This document shows, in pieces, positions 44,601 to 55,677 of a DNA stretch of 64,000 bases. Below the pieces are notes generated by a model. That model searched no databases. It had not been told where the DNA came from and saw only the letters and a list, made by a program, of their open reading frames with translations. The DNA lies in contig CAXKWD010000002.1 in assembly GCA_964059195.1 (NCBI GenBank), positions 162,756,559 to 162,820,558 of the forward strand, read 5' to 3'. A program made the position numbers and the translations under genes. Within the stretch, counting starts at the first letter, position 1; each line of letters opens with the position of its first letter. The DNA is from Ectobius pallidus (taxonomy: Eukaryota; Arthropoda; Insecta; Blattodea; Ectobiidae).

Positions 44601-45319
44601 TTCAGATTAGAAATATGTCCGTTATGGAGTTGGTAAAGAGCTGAAACCATTTGAGGAGCATTGGATCATAACAAGTTTAGTCTATAAATCAATACTTTCC
44701 AGGAATAACAAAAAACTATTTGTGACCAAACTATTGTAGTGGTCAAAGCCATGGTTTAGCTATTGGCAACGTTGCATTCCTGAAATTTCCTAGTTGCTAT
44801 GACGTGCACAGTTACTTCCCCTTTTCTTGCATGGTATCTGCCATGCAGTCGCTCGGAGTGACAGTCTGATGGTTCCGCTCAGACAAGCATGTAGTTGTTT
44901 AAGAATATTGTCTTCTGGTTCGGCAGTGGGATTTCAGGTGAGTCTATCCATATGTACAGTTTTTCTGAATCATATTAAATTCAATAAATAGCAGATTTCT
45001 TTGGAAGGCTTCTCCTTCCACTTCAAGTTTATTTCAGATGTTTTGATAAAGCTAATATTATTTTCTCTCTCACGGCAATTTCATACTCAGATGGATAAAC
45101 TCATTATGTAATGATAAATTATATGGTTTCTAGCATATTAGTCCTTCGGTCTCTATAACATAGTCAATCCCTCTAAAAGATAAATCATTCTAAGTAATGC
45201 ATCTTTAAGAACATTGTATGTGGTTCTGCTTTCAAAGGAAATTCAGTGTTATTAATGAAATGTCATCTTCATGCGAATTGTGTATTCAAGTAACTCACAG
45301 CGTATAGCTTTCGCATTGT
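44601..45319. other. NTPDase intron, unassigned part
   Basis: No gene or repeat that I recognise. Confidence 0.4.
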
Positions 45320-45327
45320 CTTACCAG

Positions 45328-45961
45328 CAGTGGCGTACCAAGGGGGGTGCAAACGGGGCGGCCGCACCGGGCGCCGTAAAGAAGGGGGCCCCAAAATTGA
45401 AAAAAAGTATTTTTTTAGGTTAAGAAAGAATATTTTTTTCAGGCAAAATATAAGGTTTTATTGGCCAAATTTTCTGTATTACTTTATTACTATACTGCAG
45501 TAATATTATTTAGAAATGAAATAAACGTTTTGTTTTAAACTATTTATAGACAATACGAAATAGGTCGTGGGTGTCGAGCACACAGGAAAAGTTTACGGTG
45601 TAATTTAGCAGTTTTATCAATGAACGTGATGTGGCTGCTACTATAGACTTCAACTCTATTATAAATAAGTTTGCATCCATCAAGGCTAGGAAGGCACATT
45701 TTAAAAATTTTGTTATGACTCTGAAATTTCTTTTCTCTTTATTTTTTTCAAACAAACTAACCTTATAATACTTACAGTTTTATTTCATTCATATTTTTCT
45801 CGTTATAATGTATTAAAGTAACATATTAATTATTAAAAATAAATAATTTTGAACATTAAACTGTGTTTAAATTAAACTCATTGAACCTTGAACCTATTAG
45901 TGTTAGGGGGCGACTACCATCTAATTAGCCCCGGGTGCCAAGTAGCCTTGGTACGCCACTG
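45328..45961. mobile_element. hAT-type MITE (634 bp)
   Basis: Perfect terminal inverted repeats CAGTGGCGTACCAAGG and CCTTGGTACGCCACTG, flanked by an exact 8 bp duplication CTTACCAG (45320-45327 and 45962-45969). The interior is AT-rich. The open frame 45540-45755 has no domain. Confidence 0.95.
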
Positions 45962-46099
45962 CTTACCAGTTCAAGTTATAAATAGCTCTGATGTTGGTTG
46001 TGTCATTACCCCTCTTGTGTGCGTATGAAAAGGTCACGCTGCTTGTTAGCCATATTTCTATTCTAAATTGAGGTATAATTATAATAGTGTAGTTAAAAT

Positions 46100-46392
46100 A
46101 ATATCATATTATTGCAGATTCTTATTAATTCATTTTCTGATTTAATTCTGGATCTTGTAGGCTATAGGTGACATGTGGTTTCTGTCATCAGTTTTGTGTA
46201 ATATATTTGAGTTAAGTGCGGTCTTCTTTGATGAGGTCTAGGAGATAGCTTAAGTGCTTTGATGTTATTGCAGATTAACTTGAAAAACAGAAATAGCAGT
46301 AGTTCAGTAATTGTAATTTTGGAATATGACAGTGATTATTATGGTGCAGATTCATTAGTGGAAGTATTTCGGAATCAGAAATTATAGTGAGT
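46100..46392 (+). repeat. Decayed tandem repeat of ~180-230 bp, left part
   Basis: 46215-46370 resembles 50515-50680 on the other side of the Penelope-like insertion (shared AGGTCTAGGAGATA, AGCAGTAGTTCAGTAATT, GTGCAGATTCATTAGTG). With the insertion removed the copies are about 230 bp apart. Confidence 0.55.
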
Positions 46393-46494
46393 ATTGATAT
46401 AGATTAATAAAACTTTGAATGTTCTCCCAATGAATACAATGTAGAAACTTTTCTTGGGTTTCCAGTTCTGTAGTGAGAGAATTAAATTCTAAGC

Positions 46495-46525
46495 TTTCGG
46501 CGACTGTCTGCGTCATCATCTTCGG
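46495..46525 (-). other. Degenerate hammerhead-like motif in Penelope pseudo-LTR
   Basis: On the minus strand CCGAAGA (one base off CUGAnGA), a possible GAC/GUC stem, then CCGAAA. Penelope-like elements are known to carry hammerhead motifs in this region. Similar strings occur in the other two copies (near 48940-48970 and 50390-50420). Stems I and III are not convincing here. Confidence 0.3.
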
Positions 46526-46573
46526 AGGAGTGAGAATCAGAGTTATGATGTGTTATATATACCCATGGTAGGA

Positions 46574-46980
46574 CTAGTCAGATGCAGTCATGGATCCTGA
46601 TTGGTCGGTGGAAGTAAAGGGTCTCTGCCTCCGTGATTGGAGCAGAGAAATAGCATTTTGCCAGGAAGCGGCCAATTGGAACCCTCCGTCCCTATTGATG
46701 TTATTGGGGTTCAGTCTGATGTGAAAGGCTTCTTTGAGGAGACGGTCCCAAAAGCCCATGGTAGAAGCCAGTACTGTTGTGTTGAGGTAGTCCATCTCGT
46801 GGCCCATGTCGAGACAATGTTCGGCAATGGCGGACTTTTCAGGTTGCCCCAGACGATAGTGCCGTTTGTGTTCTTCAATCCTGATGGAAATGTGATGTCC
46901 TGTCTGACCAATATAAATCTTGCTACAACTACAAGAGATCCCACAAACCCCGGGTCTCTGTAATCCAAGGTCATCTTTAA
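46574..46980 (-). pseudogene. Penelope GIY-YIG endonuclease, main copy
   Basis: Across two frames the minus strand reads GVCGISCSCSKIYIGQTGHH (GIY-YIG motifs, near 46940-46905), EEHKRHYRLGQPEKSAIAEH (near 46860), then HEMDYLNTTVLASTMGFWDR and a C-terminal helix rich in Asn and Arg. GIY-YIG nucleases are the signature C-terminal domain of Penelope-like elements and nick the target. The first Tyr of GIY is Cys here. Confidence 0.75.
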
Positions 46981-47189
46981 CACGTCTTAGTAGTTCTGAG
47001 ATTTGGTTGGAGGACGGTGTATGGTCTTGATCCCATGGTGGCCGAGCAGTCGAGAGATCTTCCCGGAGAGAGGGCCAGTGGATGAATGCCTGCTTAACAT
47101 TCTCGTCTATCCCTCGGCGCTGAGGAAACGGCCCTTTTAAGGGCCTTGGTTATATTGAAGTCTGAATAGCTGTTAGCACTGAAGGCACG

Positions 47190-47440
47190 TCACAGGTGTA
47201 GAAGTTCCCCAGGAAGGCTTGCAGCATCAGAGATTACTCTGGCTCGGTGCACTAGGGTGTTGAGGACAGTCTGTTTCTGTGCTAGATGATGGAAGCTGAG
47301 TCCACTCAGATACAAGTCGGTGTGCATAGGTTTCCTATAAACGCCATGCCCCAGAGTTCCATCGGCATGTCGATAAATGAGTATGTCTAACTTGATGTTG
47401 TTGTCGATCCCATTGAGATGGTCAAGGAACTCTTGCAAAG
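47190..47440 (-). pseudogene. Penelope RT C-terminal region, main copy
   Basis: ALQEFLDHLNGID, then LDILIYRHADGTLGHGVYRK and LVHRARVISDAASLPGELLHL. Compared with the inverted copy at 49455-49725, about 20 bases around NLPF are missing near 47390, which breaks the frame. Confidence 0.7.
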
Positions 47441-47445
47441 CCTCT

Positions 47446-48072
47446 CTACCATGGGATCAGATCAAGAATGTATCGTCTACATGTCTGGCAAAGATTGTTG
47501 GCTTCAAGACGAGCGGTCCGTAAGGCACGGTGTTCAAAATGTTCCATATAGAGGTCAGCTATGGCAGGTGACAGAGGCGACCCCATAGCCACGCCGTCAC
47601 TCTGTTGATAGTACTTCCCTCCATACACGAAGTAGGAAGATGTGAGGACATGCTTGAAGAGGTCCACAATTCCAGTATCCAAAAAGGAAGAGAGGAGTTC
47701 AAGTGTCTTCCCCAGGGGAACTCTAGTGAATAATGACACCACGTCGAAGCTGACCATGAGGTCTTGGTCATGGACCCAGAGACCATCTAGTGTGCGAATA
47801 AATTCCATGGAGTTCTTGATGTGATGTTCACAGTTTCCCACAAACGGAGACAGAAGTCTGGTAAGATATTTATCCAGGTCATAAGTGGGTGAGCCAATTG
47901 TACTCACAATCGGCCGCAGCAGAGTGTCTGGTTTATGCACTTTGGGGAAACCATAGAGCCTAGGAGCCGTGGATGATGTAGGTGTCAGGCTCTTCTTCAC
48001 ATCATCCGATAGCCTCACCGATTTAATCAGTGATGTAGTGGACTTTTCAATCTTCAGTGTTGGGTCACGCAT
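47446..48072 (-). pseudogene. Penelope reverse transcriptase core, main copy
   Basis: RLYGFPKVHKPDTLLRPIVS (about residue 39) is a typical Penelope RT block. MVSFDVVSLFTRVPL (motif A, catalytic Asp, about 107) and GVAMGSPLSPAIADLYMEHF (motif B, about 158) follow. Motif C (VDDTFLI) appears just downstream in another frame at 47480-47460 and is followed by a stop. The frame is otherwise open. Penelope RTs are related to telomerase RT; this copy is inactive. Confidence 0.85.
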
Positions 48073-48081
48073 CCAGATCTT

Positions 48082-48330
48082 CTAGGCTGGGTCATTGAGA
48101 AGAACCTGGATTTTCATGTTGTAATCTGATGATTTGAGAACGATGGTGGCATTCCCCTTGTCGGCTGGTAGAACAACTATATCTGTGTCCTCGTGTAATG
48201 CATGTAGAGCTGTGTGCTCTGCTTGTGATATGTTGCTCTTAGAGGGGACGGTCCTTTTCAGGGCCAGGCAGGTTTCATGTCGGATTTCTTCAGCTACATT
48301 AGCTTGTTCCACACCACTGATGATGTCCAT
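48082..48330 (-). pseudogene. Penelope RT N-terminal region, main copy
   Basis: LHEDTDIVVLPADKGNATIV and LLNDPA are the conserved N-terminal RT block of Penelope-like elements. One TAG (48082-48084) separates it from the RT core; otherwise the phase continues. Confidence 0.75.
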
Positions 48331-48847
48331 ATTGGGAATGACTCTAGGGGTAAGCGAGAATTTTACAGGACAGACTGCGCTGCTGAGTCCGGGTATTTGC
48401 TGCTGAGGTTCTCAATTACATGCTCTGGTTCTAGCCTGGGAGGTGACGGTTTCTTCTGGCAAAATGGTCAAACTTATGGGTTTACCTCTTGGTGTTCTGG
48501 TTGAAGAGACATTGTTCCCGGCAAAGGTGGAGATGTCTATCCAGACCCAATCTCTGGGCGATATGAAAGAAGACAGGTGTTGGGTCATCAGGAGCAGTCA
48601 TCTGTTTACTTCGTCAAGCCTACGGCATGTGAAATGTATGTGTTTCCTTACGAGAGCCATGCTCGTGCGTTGGAGAACATGGCAGCACGTCAATGAGTGG
48701 AAAGGCGGGTGAAGTTTGATGAAATTTGGGACTGTATCGGTGTCTCGGCAACACTGCAGGAATGCCAAAGATGCGAGAAGACCCCCTTGTTTCTTCCTGA
48801 GTTTCTGAAGCTGCTTCATTCCATTGCAAGTTTCCTCCCCTTAGAGG
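48331..48847 (-). other. Penelope 5' region of the main copy
   Basis: The sequence upstream of the RT block up to the junction with the tandem truncated copy. No clear coding motif. Confidence 0.45.
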
Positions 48848-49396
48848 TGAACAATAAAACTTTGAAGGTTCTCCCTTTGAATACAATGTAGAAACTGTTC
48901 TCGGGTTTCCAGTCAGATAGTGAGAGAATAAAATTCTAAGCTTTTCGGCGACTGTCTGCATCGTCATCTTCGGAGGAGTGAGAACCAGAGGTTATAGCAT
49001 TGTGTATTTACCCATGGTAGGACTAGTCAGATGCAGACGTGGATCCTGATTGGTTGGTGGAAGTAAATGGTCTCTGCCTCCATGATTGGAGCAGAGAAAT
49101 TGCAGCTTGCCAGGAAGCAGCCAATTGGAACCCTCTGTCCCTATTGATGTTATTGGGGTTCAGTCTGATGTGAAAGGCTTCTTTGACGAGACTGTCCCAA
49201 CAGCCCATGGTAGAAGCCAGTACCACTGTGTTGAGGTAGTCCATCTCGTGGCCCATGTCAAGACAATGTTTGGCTATTGTGGACTTTTCAGGTTGCCCCA
49301 GAAGATAGTGCTGTTTGTGTTTTTCAATCCTGGTGGAAATGTGACGCCCTTTCTGACCAATATAAATCTTGACACAACTACAAGAGATCCCATATA
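48848..49396 (-). pseudogene. Penelope tandem truncated copy (GIY-YIG end and 3' UTR)
   Basis: The 3' part of the element repeated in the same orientation as the main copy. The GIY-YIG C-terminus is open at 49023-49256 (HEMDYLNTVVLASTMGCWD), and the upstream GIY-YIG motif is in another frame. It joins head-to-head with the inverted copy at about 49396. Confidence 0.75.
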
Positions 49397-50472
49397 CGAT
49401 CTTTATCAGATATGTAGATGATACCTTCTTGATCTGGCCCCATTGTAGAGAGGCTTTGCAAGAGTTCCTTGACTATCTCAACAGGATCCACAGCAACATC
49501 GAGTTTACTATGAATTTGCCTTTCTTAGACATACTCATTTATCGACATGCCGATGGAACTCTGGGTCATGGCGTTTATACGAAACCTATGCACACCGACT
49601 TGTATCTGAGTGGACTCAGCTTCCATCATCCAGCACAGAAACAGACTGTCCTCAACACCCTAGTGCACCGAGCCAGAGTCATCTCTGATGCTGCAAGCCT
49701 TCCTGGGGAACTTCAACACCTGTGACATACCTTCAGTCTTAATGGCTATTCAGACTTCAATATAACCAAGGCCCTTAAAAAGACCGTTTCTTCAGCGCCG
49801 AGGGATAGGGACGAGAATATTAAGCGGGCATTCATCCAATGGCCCTCTCTCCGGGAAGATCTCTCGACTGCTTGGCTGCCACAGGATCAAGACCATACAC
49901 CGCCCTCCAACCAAAACCCGGCAACTACTAAGACGTGTTAAAGATGAACTTGGATTGCAGAGACCCGGGGTTTATGGGATCTCTTGTAGTTGTAGCAAGA
50001 TTTATTGGTCAGACAGGACGTCACATTTCCACTAAAACTGAAGAACACAGCACTATTGTCTGGGGCAACCTGAAAAGTTCGCCATCGCCGAACATTGTCT
50101 CGACATGGGCCACGAGATGGACTACCTCAACATAGCAGTACTGGCTTCTACCACGGGCTTTTGGGACCATCTCATCAAAGAAGCCTTTCACATCAGACTG
50201 AACCCCAATAACATCAATAGGGACGGAGGGTTCCAACTGGCCGCTTCCTGGCAAAATGCTATTTCTCTGCTCCAATCACGGAAGCAGAGACCCTTTACTT
50301 CCACTGACCAATCAGGATCCATGACTGCATCTGACTAGTCCTACCATGGGTATATATACAACGTCATAACCTCTGGTTTTCACTCCTCCGAAGATGTTGA
50401 CGCAGACAGTCGCCGAAAGCTTAGAATTTAATTCTCTCACTACCCGACTGGAAACCCGAGAACAGTTTCTAC
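49397..50472 (+). pseudogene. Penelope inverted partial copy (RT motif C to 3' end)
   Basis: Starts at IFIRYVDDTFLIWPHCREAL (RT motif C intact, 49405) and stays open to 49725. It then runs through stops to a GIY-YIG region (near 49970-50100) and its C-terminus (50105-50338), then the 3' end at 50472. It is less damaged in the RT stretch than the main copy. Confidence 0.8.
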
Positions 50473-50485
50473 ATTGATATAGATT

Positions 50486-51600
50486 GGTTATTACTATTAT
50501 TTAGAGTATTTCGGTAGTTTATTAAAGTGAATCGATGTGTTCTTTGTTGAGGTCTAGGAGATAACTTATGCTTTGATGTTATTGTGGATTAACTTGAGAA
50601 ATAGAAATAGCAGTAGTTCAGTAATTCTAATTTTGGTATAAAACAGTTTTCATAGTGCAGATTCATTAGTGCCGTATCAGAAAAATTTGCTTTATCTTAA
50701 CATCAGAAACTGTGCAGCTATAGTAATTTTGGATATTACAGTTGTGATTTGAGCTAGAGGTCATTCATGTTTGAGCATCAGTGCTGGATTAGAAGATTTT
50801 CAGTTTGGATATAGTATCAGTATATGAGTTCTAGTTTGGAATTTACAATATATGAATGTAAGCAGCTTTTCAGATTAATAAAGAAATTTTGGAATTTAGG
50901 TAGATTAATTGTACAGATAGATTGATACGTGATATGTGAGCATTTGTGCCACAGTAGGGAATTTTCTAGAATAAATCAGAAATAGTGTTTGTTTATTAAC
51001 ATACTGTGAGACAGTGCACTTACTACAGTTACTATTAAAAATAAATTTGAAGTAATACTACTGTGCATTGTGAGCTACTTTATCAGGGTTGTTTGGTAGA
51101 TTTTTCACCCATTCGTATAATTCATGCAATTTTGGAAACATTATAGTGCAGATATTTTGATAGGTAATGAGGGAGTATTTCTGACACATTTAAGAATTTG
51201 TGAGTCAAAATCAGAAATAGTACTTGGTGATTGAAGTATTGTGCAACAGTGCAGTTATGACAGATACTATTATCAGAGATATAAATTTAAGGGGAAAAAA
51301 GGTTAGAAATTGCTGCCTACTTTAGTGAAAAAGTTTAGTAGACATTTCAGTTTGATATGAGTTTGAAATTATAGAAAATAATTTGGTACATGAATTAATG
51401 GTGGAACTTCTTATTATAATAGAATTTTATTCATAGTAAGTTATAGAAACCATTACTGTTGAATTAGAAGATTTTGAGTGTTAAGTTGTTGGCTTGTTCC
51501 ATTTAGAATTGCGAAGTTCAGAGGTTAGAATTGATATTTGCTTGGAAGCAGAACCTGAACACACAAATAACAAACGATTTTTAGGGATATTTATGCAATA
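50486..51600 (+). repeat. Decayed tandem repeat of ~180-230 bp, right part
   Basis: Weakly repeated units: for example CAGAAATAGT followed by a GACAGTGCA- or CAACAGTGCA-type block occurs near 50982 and 51210, and the 50515-50680 unit matches 46215-46370. Non-coding. Confidence 0.45.
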
Positions 51601-53270
51601 CTTGGTGTGATAATTAAAAAATTTCTTATTATTGTATATTTATTTATGCAATTTATACATTGTGGCTATTTATCAAATATACAGCATTATTGAATTTGGT
51701 TTAAACTTTATTGTTGTTTGGGGATATACTTTCCCTCCTCGTCCTGCTGATTGAGGCGGGTTTGACTATGGTACCTCAGTGGTGTGGAGTTCAAGGACGC
51801 TTTCCAGCATTTCTTCTTGCTTGAATTATTGGTAGCAATTTTGAAGCTGCTAATGCCGACTTCATAATAGGAATAAATTTCACTTCACATGATAGCAACA
51901 CTAAATATAGGGCGTTAGAAAACTTATGAAAATAGTCAGATTTTCAAAAACAAATTTAACACATTTTTATTTGATAACATATACATTAATTCATCAATTT
52001 TTAGAATTATCTACTCTTTCTTTAACTGATTTATGTTGGTTTGAGAGACCCAAAAACAAATAGTCAGTCATTAAGTACCTATTTCTTTTTTTTCTTCTCT
52101 GAACAGATACATATAATCCCAACTTATTCTTGAAGACTGAATCGACACTTCTTTCACTTTTCAGATCTTCTCTGGAAGTTGTCTCCTTGTCGGAAGAACA
52201 TCACATAAATGCACACAGCCTGCAACTAGAGTAATACTTTAGTCTTTGGTTTTGATGCACACAATCACTTACTGTACTTTTTACTGTCTTTACTTGAACA
52301 CATTTCTAAATAAATTTACTTTCCACACAGAGATTCATATTTAACTCACCCTACCAGAATTCACAATCCTAACCAAATTTTAGAAGAAGGAGATAACTGT
52401 ACTTCTTAAAGATGACAGGACAGAACTTTTACCCAGAAGACAGAAAAAGAAATTTAGGTCAATGACTACAATATGAATGTAGCGGCAGACCACTGACATG
52501 AGATTACGCAGACTATCACTGACTCATCTCCGCAACCTTACAACCAGAAAAATAGTAAAGGCCTAAAAAAAAAAATGTTTTTTTGATACACTGGCACTTC
52601 TGGGGATCCTCACAGTCTGTAGACGCTAATGGGATAGATGTTTGCCCCAAAAGCCCAGAATCCTTAGATTGAGCTAACAACATTACAATATGGAGTTTCA
52701 GCTTTCAAAATACCTACTCCTCTCAGCTTAATGGGCTTCGGTATAATTACACCTACTTGGCCCTTCACAAACATAGCCTACATAAATATATCAGAACTGG
52801 TTTTACTCTCTTCGTCATAGTCGTTTTGAACCTTAAAATAAATTTCAACCACCACCTCCAAAAGTATATATGTATATATAAATATATTTTTGTTAACTTT
52901 ACTCCTTCTTCTCATCCAACTGTAACTTTCACATTACTGATTATCCTTCTATATTTCTTAATATTGTAAAAAAAAAAAAAACTCCTACCAACTTTATATA
53001 AGAGAACTTTCGGGTCTGGTCGGTTTCTTGCGTGTGGGATGTTCACACCTGGTATGCGGGCCCAGGCTTGGACACCAACGCTCCCATTGGCTACCAACGA
53101 CCTTGCATGTGATTGGTCCTACTCGCACATTAGTACCAACATTTTATTGAGCACGCTTTTCGAATGGATGCTCTCTATACTGCATGTTATACTGCTCTAT
53201 GCGATATTATATAGTTGTACTTGAATAATATTTCACGATTTTAATAAATGACCCTTGCACCAAAACGACA
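51601..53270. other. NTPDase intron, unassigned part
   Basis: AT-rich with short T- and A-runs. The stretch 53000-53265 is more GC-rich and ends with an AATAAA-containing piece. It could be a solo LTR, but no duplication or TG...CA ends are seen. Confidence 0.35.
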
Positions 53271-53344
53271 GGGGTTTGGGGGCAATTATTATTATTATTA
53301 TTAATTTATTTATTTATAATGGTGAAGTTAAGGCAATAAGGTAT

Positions 53345-53830
53345 AAATGAGAGGGAGGTTTGGGGCAGAGCCCCCAAGAAAAAGAAATAGGCTTAAATGA
53401 GAAGGGGGTTTGGGGCGGAACCCCCAAGAAAAAGAAATCGGCTTAAATGAGAAGGGGGTTTGGAGGCGGAGCCCCCAAGAAAATGGCTTAAATGAGGAGG
53501 GGGTTTGGGGGCAGAGCCCCCAAGAAAAGAAATAGGAATAAATGAGGAGGGGGGTTTGAGGGTGGAGCCCCCAAGAAAAGAAATAGGATTAAATGAGGAG
53601 GGGGTTTGGGGGCAGAGCCCCAAGAAAAATTACTGACAAAATTTTAATTAAGTTATATAGGCTTAAATGAGGAGGGGGTTTGGGGGCAGAGCCCCCAAGA
53701 AAAATTACTGACAAAATTTTAATTAAGTACAATAGGCTTAAATGAGGAGAGGGTTTGGGGGCAGAGCTCCCAAGAAAAATTACTAACAAAATTTTAATTA
53801 AGTTTCAATAAGGAGGGGGTTTGTCGACAC
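53345..53830. repeat. G-rich hairpin minisatellite
   Basis: About eight tandem units of 45-70 bp. Each contains GAGGAGGGGGTTTGGGGGCA followed by GAGCCCCCAAGAAAA. Within each unit TTGGGGGC-NGA-GCCCCCAA is a near-perfect stem-loop. Later units have an added ATTACTGACAAAATTTTAAT spacer. The minus-strand open frames (53393-53789) are a by-product of the repeat. Confidence 0.9.
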
Positions 53831-54919
53831 CCAACACTTGAGCAGATATGAATACCATGGAGGGTGCATGGCGGCGTCTACCTCAAGGTGGTGTAATCAC
53901 TGATGTTGGCAGCCCTACTTTCGTACCATGTGACCCATCGACTCCATCTACCGCCGCAGCTGAACACTAACACCAGCAGATGACATGTCAATATACAGCA
54001 TTTCAGTGTGCCATTTTGGGTTATATAGCAATTTTACTTATATTTAGAACAATGCTAGGAAAAAAATTTGCATATATATGGATTCTAAAAGTCTTGAAGA
54101 ACAGAATAACATGAATTTTGGCCATTTTTCGACTTTGAAAAAAGAATTACCAAAGAAAGCAGTGTGGTAGACCATCCCCGAACTTTCTACAAGTATATTA
54201 CCACAGAAATCTTTAAGGATCTTTCTAACTTTATACTTCTTTCCAAAATTTACTTTCTTCCTTCCTTCCCTTCTTTTCTTTTCTTTTCTTTGTATTCTAA
54301 TTTTCCTTTCTCTCGACTTAAACTTCTCACCAATTTCAACTTTCAATTCTTTTCTACTTTATCTTTCCCACTTCCTATTAACCTGCTATTTCCATTACAT
54401 TCCTTTTTCAGAACTTTTACTTTATCTTCCCCTCTACTTATTAATATGCTATTTCCATTACATTCCTTTTTCAGTACTTTTACTAACGTATTAGTCCTCT
54501 ACACAGATTCTCCTCTAAACTTACACTGGATGAAAATTACACTTCTCCTACTAAATTTCTGACCCAATTCATGGTCTCAATACAATTACAATAGAATATC
54601 TATTACAATGCAGACACACTAAGTATTCTGCTCTCCACTTCACCTACTCAGAGCCTATTGCTCCAACCTCAACTATGTAAGGTTTGAATATACGAATACC
54701 ACACCTAGTCCTATTTACAAAAGAAGACTAACTGTTCCGTAACATTATTCACTTATGTAACCTTATCTCCAAGGAAATATCCACTTTTCTTTATAACCTG
54801 TTCATTCCAGTTCGTCTTATCTCTACAAACATTACTTTACGTGTTGATGAGACACAACTTTGCTCCATATCATTTGACATTGTACCCGCGAAAGGAAAAC
54901 ATAAATTTAAGTACTTATC
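53831..54919. other. NTPDase intron with pyrimidine-rich tract and a duplication
   Basis: CT-rich DNA at 54245-54310. A 63 bp direct duplication lies at 54358-54420 and 54421-54483 (shared core CTATTTCCATTACATTCC). The open frame at 54164-54562 is a product of this composition. Confidence 0.6.
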
Positions 54920-54921
54920 TA

Positions 54922-55675
54922 CGAGGGCTATTCAGAAAGTAAGGAACGTTTCCACCTGATGCCGCCAGGCGCGCGCCAATAGCATATACATTGGTGTGCT
55001 CGTACTCGGCACCTCAGTCAGTATCCAGCTGTGACAACGGGAACATCTCTGCGCTGCCCCTTTTTTTATATATTCAAATTTGAAATGTGTGCTGCAATCC
55101 AAAATCCCGCCAGTTGTGAGGTGCGGTCTGTGATTCGTTTTTTGTTGGCAAAAAACTTAAAACCAATAGAAATTCATCGGGAACTGTGTGAAGTGTACGG
55201 GAACAATGTAATGAGTGAAAGTTCTGTCAGGAAGTGGTGTATTCAGTTTAAAAATGGGCGAACAAACGTTCATGATGAAGAGAAGAGAGGACGTCCGAGC
55301 ATTGTGACTGACGATCTGGTCGCCAAAGTTGATGAAAAGATTCGTGAAAACCGCCGTTTCACAATAACTGAGCTTTCTCTATGTTTCCCACAAGTTTCAC
55401 GGACTTTATTTTTTGAAATTGTTTCACAGAAGCTTCACGACAATGAGGAGCTCCAGGTACGCGTCACTGAGTGGCTGAGATCACAGGCGGCAGAATTCTA
55501 TGACACAGGAATTTCAAAGCTTGTCCACCGCTATGATAAGTGCCTGAATTTGTATGGTGATTATGTTGAAAAGTAGTATTTTAGTCCCTCTTTCACATGT
55601 ATATAATAAAATGTTTTTCTTGTACTTGGTTTTTTTTTAATTCCAAAACGTTCCTTACTTTCTGAATAACCCTCG
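54922..55675 (+). mobile_element. Internally deleted mariner (754 bp)
   Basis: Ends CGAGGGCTATTCAGAAAGTA and the reverse complement of TACTTTCTGAATAACCCTCG, flanked by TA (54920-54921 and 55676-55677). Carries a transposase frame lacking the catalytic centre. The TIRs extend through AAGGAACG on both sides. Confidence 0.9.
55085..55576 (+). pseudogene. Mariner transposase with catalytic core deleted
   Basis: The open frame covers a first helix-turn-helix (VIRFLLAKNLKPIEIHRELC), a second DNA-binding part (SESSVRKWCIQFKNGRTNVH, then RGRPSIVTDDLVAKVDEKI and FTITELSLCFPQVSRTLFF), and jumps near 55436 to the C-terminus (WLRSQAAEFYDTGISKLVHR). About 180 residues with all three catalytic acidic residues are gone, yet the frame is preserved. 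It resembles the mariner branch related to SETMAR. Start at M (55085) fits a mariner transposase. A protein of this kind would bind ends but could not cut them. Confidence 0.85.
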
Positions 55676-55677
55676 TA

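Larger units (their letters stand above)
46406..50472 (-). mobile_element. Penelope-like element, composite with tandem and inverted copies
   Basis: A 13 bp duplication, ATTGATATAGATT, flanks the whole 4.07 kb (46393-46405 and 50473-50485), so it entered as one unit. Read on the minus strand it has an inverted 3' part (50472-49397, antisense), then a truncated 3' part (49396-48848), then a longer copy (48847-46406). The repeated 3' ends (near 46410, 48850 and 50470) share AATAAAACTTTGAA/AGTTTCTAC. A tandem truncated copy ahead of the main copy (pseudo-LTR) plus an inverted piece is a known Penelope architecture. It encodes RT and a GIY-YIG nuclease, all broken. Confidence 0.85.

Noticed and set aside
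53000..53265. Solo LTR in the NTPDase intron
   Set aside because: GC-rich with an AATAAA-like signal, but no TG...CA ends, inverted tips or target duplication could be found.
54164..54562. 132-codon frame rich in Phe, Leu and Ser
   Set aside because: Arises from CT-rich DNA and a 63 bp tandem duplication; no membrane protein signature beyond composition.
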